Assembly: GCA_963804055.1 (NCBI GenBank)
Contig: CAWDOU010000001.1
Location: forward strand, 248,001-312,000
Reading direction: 5' to 3'
Length of the DNA stretch: 64,000 bases
Origin: Bog-473 sp963804055
GTDB lineage: Bacteria > Actinomycetota > Acidimicrobiia > Acidimicrobiales > RAAP-2
Under the pieces are notes generated by a model. That model was given only the letters and a program-made list of their open reading frames with translations, did not search any database and was not told where the DNA came from. A program made the position numbers and the translations under genes. Shown here piece after piece: positions 33,525 to 42,325 of this stretch (positions within the stretch are counted from its first letter, which is position 1; each line of letters begins with the position of its first letter).

Positions 33525-35129
33525 GTGGCATCGAACGTCATCGTCACTGAACAGGACCGCTACACCGTGGCGGGGCTGGTGCGCCACCTGGCACGCCAGC
33601 AGGCGGACGACGAGATGCTGGTGCAGGGGGCGGAGCGACGGACCTGGGCCGAGGAATTCGATGTTGCCTGCCACGTGGCCCAGGCGGCCGAGAGAGACGG
33701 GGTCGAGGTTGGCGACCGGATCGCCTTTCTCGACCGCAATGGCATCGCGTACTTCGATTTTCTGTTCGGTGGTTCGCTGATCGGCGCGGTGAGCGTCGCC
33801 GTCAATTGGCGCCTGGCGCCGGCAGAAATGGCTGCGATCATCGATGACTCAGGCGCGCCGCTGCTTGCAGTGCATGCCGACTACCTCCCGACTCTCAACG
33901 ACATGGCGAGTGGTCTGCCCGCGGTTCGGCGCATTGTGGTCATCGGTGACGCTGGTGCCTGCACGGATCCTCGCGCGGTGTCGTTCGACGCATGGATCGA
34001 CGGCACCTCTGCGGACGACCCTGGACACGTCGGCGGTCCGGATGAGGTGAGCATGCAGCTCTACACGTCCGGGACGACCGGGCTGCCGAAGGGCGTGATG
34101 CTGACCAACGCCAATCTGTCCACGGCGATTTCCGAAGCCGGCGTCACCTTCCGCATCACCGACGACACGGTCAGCCTCGTCGCCATGCCGCTGTTCCACA
34201 TCGGCGGTTCGGGTTGGGCCTTGTGCGCCATGTCACGGGGTGGGCGCTCCATCATTCTGCGTGATGTCGACCCGAACGTCCTTCTCGGGCTGATCGCCGC
34301 CGAGCGGATCACGGAAATGTTCGTCGTCCCCGCCGTCCTGATGCTGCTCCTGGCGACCCCGGCCCTCGCGGAGACGGATCTCTCGAGCCTGCGGCTGATC
34401 TTCTACGGGGCTTCGCCGATATCCGAAGATGTCCTGGTCAAGTGCATGGGTGCCTTCGGATGTGCCTTCTGCCAGGTCTATGGGATGACCGAGACCACGG
34501 GTGCCATCACGGCCCTGTCCTTCGAGGACCATGATCCGGACGGACCGCGACGCGGGCTCCTGCGCTCGGCTGGCAGGCCGCACCCGTCCGTTGCCCTGCG
34601 CGTGGTCGACCCGGACACCGGGCAGGACGCGCAGGTCGGCACGGTGGGAGAGGTCTGGACGCGCTCGCCGTACAACATGGCGGGGTACTGGCGGAAGCCC
34701 GAGGAGACCGCAGCAACCATCGATCCCGATGGTTGGTTGAAGACCGGTGATGCGGGCTACTTCGATGCCGACGGTTACCTCTACCTGCATGACCGGATCA
34801 AGGACATGGTCGTCAGCGGGGGTGAGAACATCTATCCCGCCGAAGTCGAGAATGTCCTGCTTTCGTATCCCGCCATTGTCGACGCGGCGGTCATCGGGGT
34901 TCCGGACGCAAAGTGGGGAGAAACGGTCAAAGCGATCGTCGTGCTCGGGGCAGGGGAGACGCTCAACGAGGCGGGCGTCATTGCGCACTGCCGCGAACGC
35001 TTGGCGCACTACAAGTGCCCGACCTCGGTCGAGGCGACGAACACGCTGCCGCGTAACCCCTCGGGAAAGATCCTCAAGCGCGAGTTGCGTGCTCCCTATT
35101 GGGCCGGCAAGGAGCGCTCCATCAACTGA
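33525..35129 (+). CDS. AMP-dependent acyl-CoA synthetase/ligase
   Basis: 534 residues with ANL motifs: LYTSGTTGLPKGVMLTN (A3), YGMTETTG (A5), WLKTGDAGYFDADGYLYL (A7/A8), DMVVSGGENIYPAEVENVL and the catalytic Lys in NPSGKILKREL (A10). It activates a carboxylic acid to the acyl-AMP and then the CoA thioester; chain length is not decidable but the fold matches long- or medium-chain fatty acid ligases. GTG at 33525 has GAGGAGG 7 nt upstream. Its promoter region has the CRP-type palindrome, so it may respond to cAMP. Confidence 0.93.
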   Translation: MASNVIVTEQDRYTVAGLVRHLARQQADDEMLVQGAERRTWAEEFDVACHVAQAAERDGVEVGDRIAFLDRNGIAYFDFLFGGSLIGAVSVAVNWRLAPAEMAAIIDDSGAPLLAVHADYLPTLNDMASGLPAVRRIVVIGDAGACTDPRAVSFDAWIDGTSADDPGHVGGPDEVSMQLYTSGTTGLPKGVMLTNANLSTAISEAGVTFRITDDTVSLVAMPLFHIGGSGWALCAMSRGGRSIILRDVDPNVLLGLIAAERITEMFVVPAVLMLLLATPALAETDLSSLRLIFYGASPISEDVLVKCMGAFGCAFCQVYGMTETTGAITALSFEDHDPDGPRRGLLRSAGRPHPSVALRVVDPDTGQDAQVGTVGEVWTRSPYNMAGYWRKPEETAATIDPDGWLKTGDAGYFDADGYLYLHDRIKDMVVSGGENIYPAEVENVLLSYPAIVDAAVIGVPDAKWGETVKAIVVLGAGETLNEAGVIAHCRERLAHYKCPTSVEATNTLPRNPSGKILKRELRAPYWAGKERSIN

Positions 35130-35171
35130 GCTTTGCGGGCTCCGGCCTCCGCCCACTCATTTGCTGCGCGC

Positions 35172-35366
35172 TCACTTCTTGTCGTTGGGCAGACCGCTGC
35201 GTACCGCGTCCTTCACCTTTTCGCCCGCCTGCTTGAGGTGGCCGACGACCTGGTCAGCCTTCCCTTCGGTCTCCAGGTCCTTGTCACCCGTCACGTGACC
35301 CACGACATCCTTGGCCTTGCCGCGAGCGGTTTCCGCCGTATTCTTCGCCTTGTCCTCGAGCGCCAT
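35172..35366 (-). CDS. CsbD-family stress protein
   Basis: 64 residues: EDKAKNTAETARGKAKDVVG, then TGDKDLETEGKADQVVGHLK, the CsbD repeat. CsbD proteins are small, abundant, disordered stress proteins controlled by sigma-B in Bacillus. AGGAGG (35375-35380) lies 8 nt before the ATG. A SigF/SigB-like promoter is at 35400-35425. It converges on the ligase gene. Confidence 0.92.
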   Translation of the reverse strand: MALEDKAKNTAETARGKAKDVVGHVTGDKDLETEGKADQVVGHLKQAGEKVKDAVRSGLPNDKK

Positions 35367-35399
35367 GTGTGATGCCTCCTGTTTCGTCGTTCAAGGTTC

Positions 35400-35425
35400 A
35401 TACCCAACCGAACGCGCTCCGAATC
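35400..35425 (-). promoter_or_regulatory. SigF/SigB-like promoter before csbD
   Basis: On the minus strand GATT, a 16-nt spacer and GGGTAT. The -10 is a perfect match to the SigF consensus and the -35 differs by one base from GTTT. The predicted start of transcription is about 27 nt before the CsbD start codon. Confidence 0.5.
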
Positions 35426-35447
35426 GGGAGGCCTCCCTGCGCTGGTG

Positions 35448-37265
35448 TTATCCGAACGTGAAGTCGTAGGCCTCCACGCCGGGCGACATTGTCAACGTGA
35501 GCGTGCCGGTCTGGAGCACATTGCCGGAGAACAGCGTGTAGAGCTTGGGGATGCCGGAGACAGGCACCGTCGCCAAGTGCTTGCCGTTGTACGACACTCC
35601 GACCGTGCCATCACCACTCATCACGAGATAGACGTCGTCGGCGGTGAACTGCAGTCCCAGCGTGGCATTGCTTCCCGCAGTCGCCTCCTCGTTGCGCACC
35701 GTCCACGTGCCCCCGAACGCCAAGCTGTTCGAGGGGATGGTCGATGGTGGGTGATAGACGATCGCCTTGTTCGGGACCACGGTCGTGCCCACTGCGTTGT
35801 TCAGGCGGTCGTCTCCGACGTAGCTCTCCGGCGTGATGTCGTTGGTGGGCGTCTTGTCCGGCACGTCGGTCCGGGCTGGGAGGTTGGTGACGCCATTGGC
35901 GCTGAGGAGCATCCTGATGTTGTCCTCCATGCTGCTGTAGCCGCCCTCCCCGAAGTCGTAGGCGCGCACGATGCCGGTGGGGTCGATCAGGTACTCGGCC
36001 GGCCAGTACTCGTTGTTGTAGGCGTCCCACGTGGCCAAGTTGTCGTCCACGGCGACCGGGTAGTCGATCCCGAGGCTGCCTGCTGCGTCTTCGACGTTGG
36101 AGACCACGTGCTCGAACGCGAACTCCGGTGCCGATACGCCCACGACAACCAAGCCGTCCTTCTTGTAGTCGTTGTACCAACCTTCCACATGGGGCAGCGC
36201 CCGCTGGCAGTTGATGCACGAGTAGGTCCAGAAATCGATCAGCACGACCTTGCCGCGCAGCTCGCTGAGCGAGAGCGGCGCGTTCCCGGGCGTGTTGAAC
36301 CAAGCCGTGATGCCGGTGAAATCCGGCGCTCGGCCCAGGTTGGGCAGGTCTGTCTTGCTCGCCATGAAGACCGGCGTCTTCTGTGGCGAGGTGGCGCTGG
36401 TGCTGGGTGCCGTCGTCGTGGTTGTCGTTGCTCCGGCCACCAGATGGCCGCTCTGCGAGTTGCCCTCGTCGGTCGTCGTGCAGGTGGCCTTCTTGCCTTC
36501 CAGGCGGGCATTGGCCGCGGCGAACTGGTTCTGGTGCTCGCCACTCAGGTGCTGCAGCTGTGTGCAGGCCGAGCCGGTCGACTCAATGTGATCCTCGAGG
36601 GCGCTGGTGTATCCGGGGACGTCTCGCTGGAGCGCTCCGAGCCAGTTGAAGGCGATCGCCAGCGTGGCCACCCCCAGCACGACACCGGCCACCTTGCGGA
36701 CGGTGGGGAGGTGGCTGCGCAGTGACGACCACGAGGTGGTGGCGCGTTGGGCGACGACGGCCAGCACCAGGAGTGGGATCGTGACGCCGAGGGCGTAGAA
36801 CAGCGTCACCAGGAGCGAGGACGCCCCGACATGATGGTGTGCGGCCGCCACGGAGATGGCCGTCAGCACGGGCCCCGCGCAGGGAACGAACACGAGGCCG
36901 AGACTCAGGCCCAGGACGAAGCCGCCGCCTTCGTTGGCATATCGCGAGGCGCCCAGCCGGGCGAAGGGTCGCTCTATGACTTCGCCCAGCCGCGGGATCA
37001 GAAGCCCCAGTGACAACAACCCGAGCAGAGCGACGCCCAACCAGAACAAGAGGTCCTGGGGCAGGTGGAGGAAGCCCAGCAGCGAGCTGGCGAACAGGAC
37101 GGAGAGGCTGAAACTCACGACCAGCCCGGCGATGATCACGTAGGGCCGCCATTTGCTCGTTCCGGCTGAGCCGCCCGCCATGACCACCGGAATGACGGGG
37201 ACGATGCAGGGGGACAGCCCGGTGATCAGTCCACCGAGGAACGCGACGACGAGGAGCTCACCCAT
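35448..37265 (-). CDS. DipZ-like fusion of CcdA membrane domain and thioredoxin (TlpA) domain
   Basis: 605 residues. Residues 1-215 are a CcdA/DsbD-type membrane domain, with SPCIVPVIPVV and FVPCAGPVLTA carrying the two redox cysteines. After an external segment and a Thr/Ser-rich linker (about 280-300) comes a thioredoxin fold with the C-x-x-C in DFWTYSCINCQRALPHVE. The C-terminal 150 residues are a beta domain like that of mycobacterial DipZ. It would carry reducing power outward for extracytoplasmic thiols and haem proteins. ATG 37265 begins the first helix. Confidence 0.9.
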   Translation of the reverse strand: MGELLVVAFLGGLITGLSPCIVPVIPVVMAGGSAGTSKWRPYVIIAGLVVSFSLSVLFASSLLGFLHLPQDLLFWLGVALLGLLSLGLLIPRLGEVIERPFARLGASRYANEGGGFVLGLSLGLVFVPCAGPVLTAISVAAAHHHVGASSLLVTLFYALGVTIPLLVLAVVAQRATTSWSSLRSHLPTVRKVAGVVLGVATLAIAFNWLGALQRDVPGYTSALEDHIESTGSACTQLQHLSGEHQNQFAAANARLEGKKATCTTTDEGNSQSGHLVAGATTTTTTAPSTSATSPQKTPVFMASKTDLPNLGRAPDFTGITAWFNTPGNAPLSLSELRGKVVLIDFWTYSCINCQRALPHVEGWYNDYKKDGLVVVGVSAPEFAFEHVVSNVEDAAGSLGIDYPVAVDDNLATWDAYNNEYWPAEYLIDPTGIVRAYDFGEGGYSSMEDNIRMLLSANGVTNLPARTDVPDKTPTNDITPESYVGDDRLNNAVGTTVVPNKAIVYHPPSTIPSNSLAFGGTWTVRNEEATAGSNATLGLQFTADDVYLVMSGDGTVGVSYNGKHLATVPVSGIPKLYTLFSGNVLQTGTLTLTMSPGVEAYDFTFG

Positions 37266-37413
37266 GGGAGTCGCTCTGTTGCGGACCGTCAGCGGGCACC
37301 GGTACTTCTCCTTGTCGACGGCTTCCTCACCTCAACTTAGCGGTCGCCTCGCACCGACAGGTGTCGCCCGCCGGAGGTGACGGCAGGCCGTCCAGCCTGC
37401 AGACTGGGGAACG

Positions 37414-38058
37414 GTGATCAACGAGAATTGGATTTATCTCGGTACCGCAATCGGCGCGGCCGGAGCCGCCGTATACCTGCGGGACACCCTGCGGGGGACC
37501 ACCCAGCCCAATCGGGTCACGTGGCTCCTCTGGGCGATCGCGCCCCTGCTGGCGGCAGCCGTGGCCATCAGCGACGGGGCCGGCCTGCGCGCGCTCCCGA
37601 CGTTCATGGTGGGCTTCATGCCGCTGCTGATCTTCATCGCCTCGTTCCACAACTCCGCCTCGGTGTGGAAAGTGCGGCGGATGGACTACGCCTGCGGACT
37701 GGTCTCGGTGGTCGGCACGATCGTGTGGCTGGTCACCCGTGACGGCGTCCTGGCGGTCTCGGCGGCCATTGCGGCCGATTTCCTCGCCGGCGTGCCCACG
37801 CTGATGAAGAGCTGGACCCATCCGCAGACCGAGACGGTGCACTCCTACATCGGCGCGCTCATCAGCATGATCGTCCTCCTCCTCACCGTGGACCACTGGA
37901 CCTTCGACGTAGTGGCATTCCCGCTCTTCGTGGCGTGCATGGCCACGGTGCAGTCGATCCTCGTCGGCCTCGAGCCTGGCCCGCGGCTTCGGCGGCTCCG
38001 ACACCGCGACGCCGGGGCGACCGGATCGGCGGCACCGGCAGAGGGCATGACGCACTGA
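37414..38058 (+). CDS. Multi-pass membrane protein of unknown function
   Basis: 214 residues with about six or seven membrane helices. TTQPNRVTWLLWAIAPLLAA has a Pro-Asn plus Trp pattern that recalls PQ-loop transporters, but no second motif confirms it. The C-terminal 30 residues are basic and probably cytosolic. Start GTG 37414. It is divergent from the DipZ-like gene (148-bp gap with no feature seen) and followed 48 bp later by the hydrolase. Confidence 0.6.
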   Translation: MINENWIYLGTAIGAAGAAVYLRDTLRGTTQPNRVTWLLWAIAPLLAAAVAISDGAGLRALPTFMVGFMPLLIFIASFHNSASVWKVRRMDYACGLVSVVGTIVWLVTRDGVLAVSAAIAADFLAGVPTLMKSWTHPQTETVHSYIGALISMIVLLLTVDHWTFDVVAFPLFVACMATVQSILVGLEPGPRLRRLRHRDAGATGSAAPAEGMTH

Positions 38059-38106
38059 CCGGCGCCTGGTAGGAAGTCGGGCAGCACCGCCGCCGGAAGG
38101 AGCACC

Positions 38107-38979
38107 GTGCCACAGGCAAAGGTCAACGGGATCGACATCGAGTACGTCACCGAGGGCGACCCCTCGGATCCGGCGTTGCTGCTCGTGATGGGCCTTGGTG
38201 CCCAGCTGACGACCTGGCCGGACGGCTTCGTCAGCGGGCTCCGCCAGCGGGGCTTCTTCGTCATCCGATACGACAACCGCGACTGCGGGCTGTCCACCAA
38301 GTTCGAGGGATTGCCCGACATCGCGGCTCTGTTCACCGGGACCGACACCTCATCGGCCAGTTACCGAATTGAGGACATGGCTGAAGACGGAGCCGGGCTA
38401 TTGGGCGCGCTGGGCGTTGCCAAGGCGCACGTAGTCGGCGCCTCCATGGGAGGGATGATCACCCAAGCTCTGGTCATCAACCATCCGCACCTCTTTCTCA
38501 GTGCCACCTCCATCATGTCGACGACCGGCGACCGCGCCGTCGGAGCACCGACCGGCGAGGCGATGACCGCCCTCTTGCGACCGGTGGCGACCAGCCGGGA
38601 CGAGGCGATCCAGGCGAGCGTCGAGGGAAGTCTCGTCATCGGTTCGCCGGGCTATCCGACCGACGAGCGCATCCTGCGGGAGAGGGCCGCCGCGGCGTAC
38701 GACCGCTCCTATTGCCCCGAGGGCACCGTCCGCCAGCTTGGCGCCATCCTCGCCTCTCCCGATCGCACGCCCAGGCTGCACGAAGTCGACATGCCCTTTC
38801 TCGTCGTCCACGGGGAGGCTGACCCGCTGGTCACGCCAAGCGGGGGAGAGGCCACGGCGGCCGCCGTGCCCGGGTCCAAGCTGCTCACCTTCCCGGGCAT
38901 GGGTCACGACCTGCCCGAGGCCCTCTGGGGCACCATCATCGACGCCATCGTGGCCACCACGGAGCTGGCCGCCATCTGA
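38107..38979 (+). CDS. Alpha/beta-hydrolase
   Basis: 290 residues. LLLVMGLGAQLTTWPDGFV forms the oxyanion strand, RYDNRDCGLS is the usual early turn, HVVGASMGGMITQALV the nucleophile elbow (Ser in GASMGG), and VVHGEADPLVTP and FPGMGHDLPEAL hold the acid and the catalytic His. It resembles esterase/epoxide-hydrolase-like proteins (the same subgroup as aclacinomycin methylesterase). GTG at 38107 with GGAAGGA upstream. Substrate unknown. Confidence 0.85.
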   Translation: MPQAKVNGIDIEYVTEGDPSDPALLLVMGLGAQLTTWPDGFVSGLRQRGFFVIRYDNRDCGLSTKFEGLPDIAALFTGTDTSSASYRIEDMAEDGAGLLGALGVAKAHVVGASMGGMITQALVINHPHLFLSATSIMSTTGDRAVGAPTGEAMTALLRPVATSRDEAIQASVEGSLVIGSPGYPTDERILRERAAAAYDRSYCPEGTVRQLGAILASPDRTPRLHEVDMPFLVVHGEADPLVTPSGGEATAAAVPGSKLLTFPGMGHDLPEALWGTIIDAIVATTELAAI

Positions 38980-39476
38980 ACGGGCCTCAGGCGGCGGGCC
39001 AGCCGCCGCATTGCGCGAGTCCGCACCGAGCCTCGGGGTAGAGGCAGAGGTCACCCGGCCGACGCTGACGTCCCATGGATGCTCATCCCGCCTACCTGGC
39101 GCGTCGGGACAGCCTTTTCAGAGGTTCTCAGCTGCCCAGATCAGATCAGGACCTTCCTCCCTACCGAGCGACATCCTGACGCGGTCATCCTGATTCCACC
39201 GGCTCTGCGAAGGGACCTGAATAACGCGCTGAGCCATGGTGGTCAGTTTGACACTCTCGTTCGAAAGAGGTGATCTCCATGTTCGGATGGCGAAGGCGAA
39301 CTCCGGAGGCCGAAAATTCTGGTCACGGCTCGACGAGGAATTGGCGCCTCTCTTCGATTTCTGGGTGCAAGAGTTCTATTCAACCGCACCTCGTGCGGAG
39401 GTGGAATCCGATTCCGATATGGGCTACCCGGCGTGACGACGACATGCGTCCATGCCCCGTCAAGTGACCGCAGCGC
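38980..39476. other. 497-bp gap with no convincing gene
   Basis: Less GC-rich than its surroundings. Two short overlapping frames (39236-39436 and 39279-39467) have no clear coding pattern; the second has an AGAGG site before its ATG. No promoter, repeat or RNA motif was recognised. Confidence 0.5.
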
Positions 39477-39722
39477 TCACCACCTGTCAGCATTGAGCTT
39501 TCTGCGCGGACCAACGAGATAGAACACGGCTATGGCCGCACCGACGATGCCAAAGAGGAGCCAACCCACCAGCGAACCGATTACCCAAGCTGCCTTCTTG
39601 CTCGGTGGCAGTTCATTGCGCGGTCTCCTCGTCACGTCGACGACGCACCAGATGACGACAATCAACGAGGCGCCGTAGATCAAGAACGTGGCCGCGTTGG
39701 CGCCCACTGCCGCCATCGTCAT
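39477..39722 (-). CDS. PLDc_N-type small membrane protein
   Basis: 81 residues with two helices and the PLDc_N pattern: VIWCVVDVTRRPRNELPP, then KAAWVIGSLVGWLLFGIVGA and FYLVGPRRKL. These match the phospholipase-D N-terminal membrane domain often found alone. Its ATG overlaps the stop of the universal stress gene (ATGA), so the two are coupled. Confidence 0.8.
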   Translation of the reverse strand: MTMAAVGANAATFLIYGASLIVVIWCVVDVTRRPRNELPPSKKAAWVIGSLVGWLLFGIVGAAIAVFYLVGPRRKLNADRW

Positions 39723-40258
39723 CGCGTGCCGGTTCCGTGAACCCTCGGATTGAGCCGCGCGTGCCGTGTACCCCGATCGGAGTGTGTTGCAGGCCGCTCC
39801 CGCTCAGACCTGAACCTTGGTGGCCAGTGGATCCCGTTGTGCTCGGGCGCGGGTGCGACGAGGACCGGCAACGACGACCCCCTGAGGATCCGCTCCCTCA
39901 TGCCGTGACCGGAGAGCCTGGCAAGCCCGTGAACGCGCCGGGATCCGAGAACGATCGCTTGGCACTCCCAGAGCAACGACTCCTCTATGATTCGCCGCGC
40001 CACCTGCTCGTGAAATACCGAGGAAGACCGACCCTCTGCTGCGACCCCCAAGGTCGTGAGCGACTGAACAGTGCTGCGCACCAATTCTTCGGCATCAGCC
40101 GGTGATTCGAGGGGGACGGCGTGTGCCATCCTCGGAACGTCTCGAATGTGGAGCACTCTGACGCTGGCATCGTTGGCGGACGCCACGTCGGCAACGAAGT
40201 CGAGAGCGGTCTGACCCGATTCGAATTGGTCTATTGCAAACAGCAGTCGGTCCCACAT
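39719..40258 (-). CDS. Universal stress protein
   Basis: 179 residues. MWDRLLFAIDQFESGQTALD is the Usp N-terminus and IVLGSRRVHGLARLSGHGM the nucleotide-binding G-x-x-x-x-x-G loop region, followed by RILRGSSLPVLVAPAPE. The C-terminal 35 residues are a basic extension. ATG 40258 has GGAGG upstream. A weak SigF-like promoter lies at 40317-40342. Confidence 0.85.
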   Translation of the reverse strand: MWDRLLFAIDQFESGQTALDFVADVASANDASVRVLHIRDVPRMAHAVPLESPADAEELVRSTVQSLTTLGVAAEGRSSSVFHEQVARRIIEESLLWECQAIVLGSRRVHGLARLSGHGMRERILRGSSLPVLVAPAPEHNGIHWPPRFRSERERPATHSDRGTRHARLNPRVHGTGTR

Positions 40259-40316
40259 GAGCGCACCTCCGTTACTGATGCGATTCTTTGTGGTCGGTCG
40301 GAAACAGCGTGTGAAC

Positions 40317-40342
40317 ATTCCCGGACTTGGCATTAAAAGAAC
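40317..40342 (-). promoter_or_regulatory. Weak SigF/SigB-like promoter before the universal stress gene
   Basis: On the minus strand GTTC, a 16-nt spacer and GGGAAT, each one base away from GTTT and GGGTAT. The spacing is the same as at the sigma operon and csbD. The match is weak enough that it needs support. Confidence 0.3.
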
Positions 40343-40399
40343 GTCAATGGGCGATGTGTGGGTGTCGAGCCCCTGATCATGCCGCCTTGAGCTGAGATC

Positions 40400-40879
40400 T
40401 CACGTCCTGTGGTCGAGTGCGAGCTGTCCACTGTTCGCGTCGAAATCAAAGAGCTCACCGTAGCGACCCCAGTCGACGGCGATCCGGAGCTGCTCCCGAG
40501 CTTCGTCCTCGGAGAATCCGCACCGGAGCGGATCCAGGAAGAAGCCTTCGCCAAGATTTCCGTCTTCCGTGGTCTCGAGGGCGTTGCAGATCGCTCGGAC
40601 GAGCGGTGCCCGTTCGCGCGCCCGACGGGCGAAGATCTGTTTGGATTCGAGAATGTTTGCGGCAACGAACGTCCGACCATGTTCTGTGACGTGAAGGTCG
40701 GCATCATCGACCTCCGCTAATCCGAGGACCTGTGCGGCGTCGACGAGAGGGAGCAGATCGTCGACTTCGAAGGTGAGCTCGTGAGCGAGCTTGGGCAGGT
40801 CTTCGCGCCCGCCGTGGACGACGAGGATCTCGAGGAGTCCGGACATTCCGCCCACGGTGGCCTGGGGCAGAGGGGTGTC
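40400..40879 (-). pseudogene. Remnant of a NitT/TauT-type ABC ATPase: only the C-terminal AAA-associated domain
   Basis: About 160 residues beginning DTPLPQATVGGMSGLLEILV, then HGGREDLPKLAHELTFEVDD and VDAAQVLGLAEVDDADL. This is the AAA_assoc_C domain that normally follows the ATPase of nitrate/sulfonate ABC transporters. The ATPase itself is missing: upstream codons in frame do not resemble a P-loop protein. ATG 40846 or GTG 40855 could start a stand-alone domain. More likely a decayed or rearranged gene. Confidence 0.6.
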
Positions 40880-41331
40880 GACGGGAGATCCCTCCCCCCG
40901 GGCGGCGTGCGTCCAGATGTGCGCCGGCGGACGAGTATTCCTGCATGTCATGAGCCCGTAGCTCGAGGGTGAGGATTCACCCGTAGCCTTGCTCGTGTAG
41001 GCGAAGGAGCGGCTCAATGAGCCGTACGTTCCGGGGCAACGAGACATTGTTGCCGCAAACCCTGCGTGATCGACAGGAGACCGGCGCCGGCGACTCCAAG
41101 TACGGCAAACATCGAACTTGTTCGCAACACGCATCGCCACACAAGCGCCCCATCTCTCTGTTGGCGCAAGTCTTTCATTGGGACGCCTGGAATTCACTGA
41201 TGTGACTTGCGGAAAATGCGGCGAGGGGAGCGGGGCGCTGCATCAGAGGCCGGCCCAGTCGAGATCCCGGCTGATGGCGCGCCCTCTTGGTTGCAGAGGG
41301 CCGGTGGGCGGCACGGTATCGTTCCCTGACA
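40880..41331. other. About 450-bp gap upstream of the ABC exporter
   Basis: No convincing gene. The reverse frame continues upstream of the AAA-associated remnant but has no protein-like pattern. The sequence before 41332 should contain the promoter of the ABC operon; no clear box was seen. Confidence 0.4.
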
Positions 41332-42321
41332 ATGACGTCACATTCAACTCCGCTGACTGACGCCCCCGACTCGGAGCCGACGGGGTCGGCCGCGCCGGCC
41401 GCGCCCATGGTGGAGGCGCACGGGCTGGTCAAGCGCTTTGGCGACTTCGTGGCGGTCGACGGTGTCGATTTCAGCATCGCCAAGGGAGAGTCGTTCGGGT
41501 TCTTGGGGCCCAATGGCGCCGGCAAGACCTCGACCATGCGGATGATCTCGTGCATCAGCCCGCTCAGTGGCGGCACGCTGCGTGTCCTCGGAATGGATCC
41601 GGCGAAGGACGGACCACGTATCCGAGCGCGGATGGGCCTCGTGCCGCAAGAGGACTCGCTGGATCTCGAGCTCACGGTGCTCGACAACCTGATGATCTAC
41701 GGGCGCTACTTCGACATGCCCAAGAAGGTCATCCGTGAACGGGCCGAGCAGCTGCTCGACTTCGCCCAGTTGACCGAGCGGGCCAACGACCGTGTGGATC
41801 CCCTGTCCGGCGGGATGAAGCGCCGGCTCACCATTGCCCGCGCCCTCATTTCGAATCCGGACCTCCTGATCCTCGACGAGCCGACCACCGGCCTCGACCC
41901 CCAAGCTCGCCACCTGCTGTGGGATCGCCTTTACCGCCTGAAGCAGGACGGCGTGACCCTGGTCATCACGACGCACTACATGGATGAGGCCGAGCAACTG
42001 TGCGACCGCCTCGTCGTCATGGACAAGGGCAGGTTCGCCGCCGAAGGCTCTCCGCGCCAGCTCATTGAGGAGTACTCGACAAAGGAAGTGGTCGAACTGC
42101 GGTTCGCTCCGGGCCAGCACGAGGAGGTGGCGCCGTCGCTCACGAGGCTGGCGGAACGCACGGAGGTGCTGCCCGACCGCATTCTGCTCTACACCGACGA
42201 CGGCGACGCCGCCCTGGCCGAGGTCGCTCGCATGGGCCACGTCGCTCGAGCGACGCTCGTGCGCCGGTCGACTCTCGAGGATGTCTTCCTCCGCCTCACC
42301 GGGCGTTCCCTGGTCGACTGA
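41332..42321 (+). CDS. DrrA-type ABC transporter ATP-binding protein
   Basis: 329 residues. FLGPNGAGKTSTMRM (Walker A), PLSGGMKRRLTIARAL (signature) and LLILDEPTTGLDPQARH (Walker B), with the C-terminal extension of the DrrA/NodI branch. It should power export together with the two ABC-2 permeases that follow (gaps of 4 bp each). ATG at 41332 is chosen; no strong ribosome site is present. Confidence 0.93.
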   Translation: MTSHSTPLTDAPDSEPTGSAAPAAPMVEAHGLVKRFGDFVAVDGVDFSIAKGESFGFLGPNGAGKTSTMRMISCISPLSGGTLRVLGMDPAKDGPRIRARMGLVPQEDSLDLELTVLDNLMIYGRYFDMPKKVIRERAEQLLDFAQLTERANDRVDPLSGGMKRRLTIARALISNPDLLILDEPTTGLDPQARHLLWDRLYRLKQDGVTLVITTHYMDEAEQLCDRLVVMDKGRFAAEGSPRQLIEEYSTKEVVELRFAPGQHEEVAPSLTRLAERTEVLPDRILLYTDDGDAALAEVARMGHVARATLVRRSTLEDVFLRLTGRSLVD

Positions 42322-42325
42322 TCGG

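Noticed and set aside
39236..39467. Two small overlapping ORFs in the gap at 39 kb
   Set aside because: Neither has a recognisable pattern and they exclude each other; a ribosome site supports only the less protein-like one.
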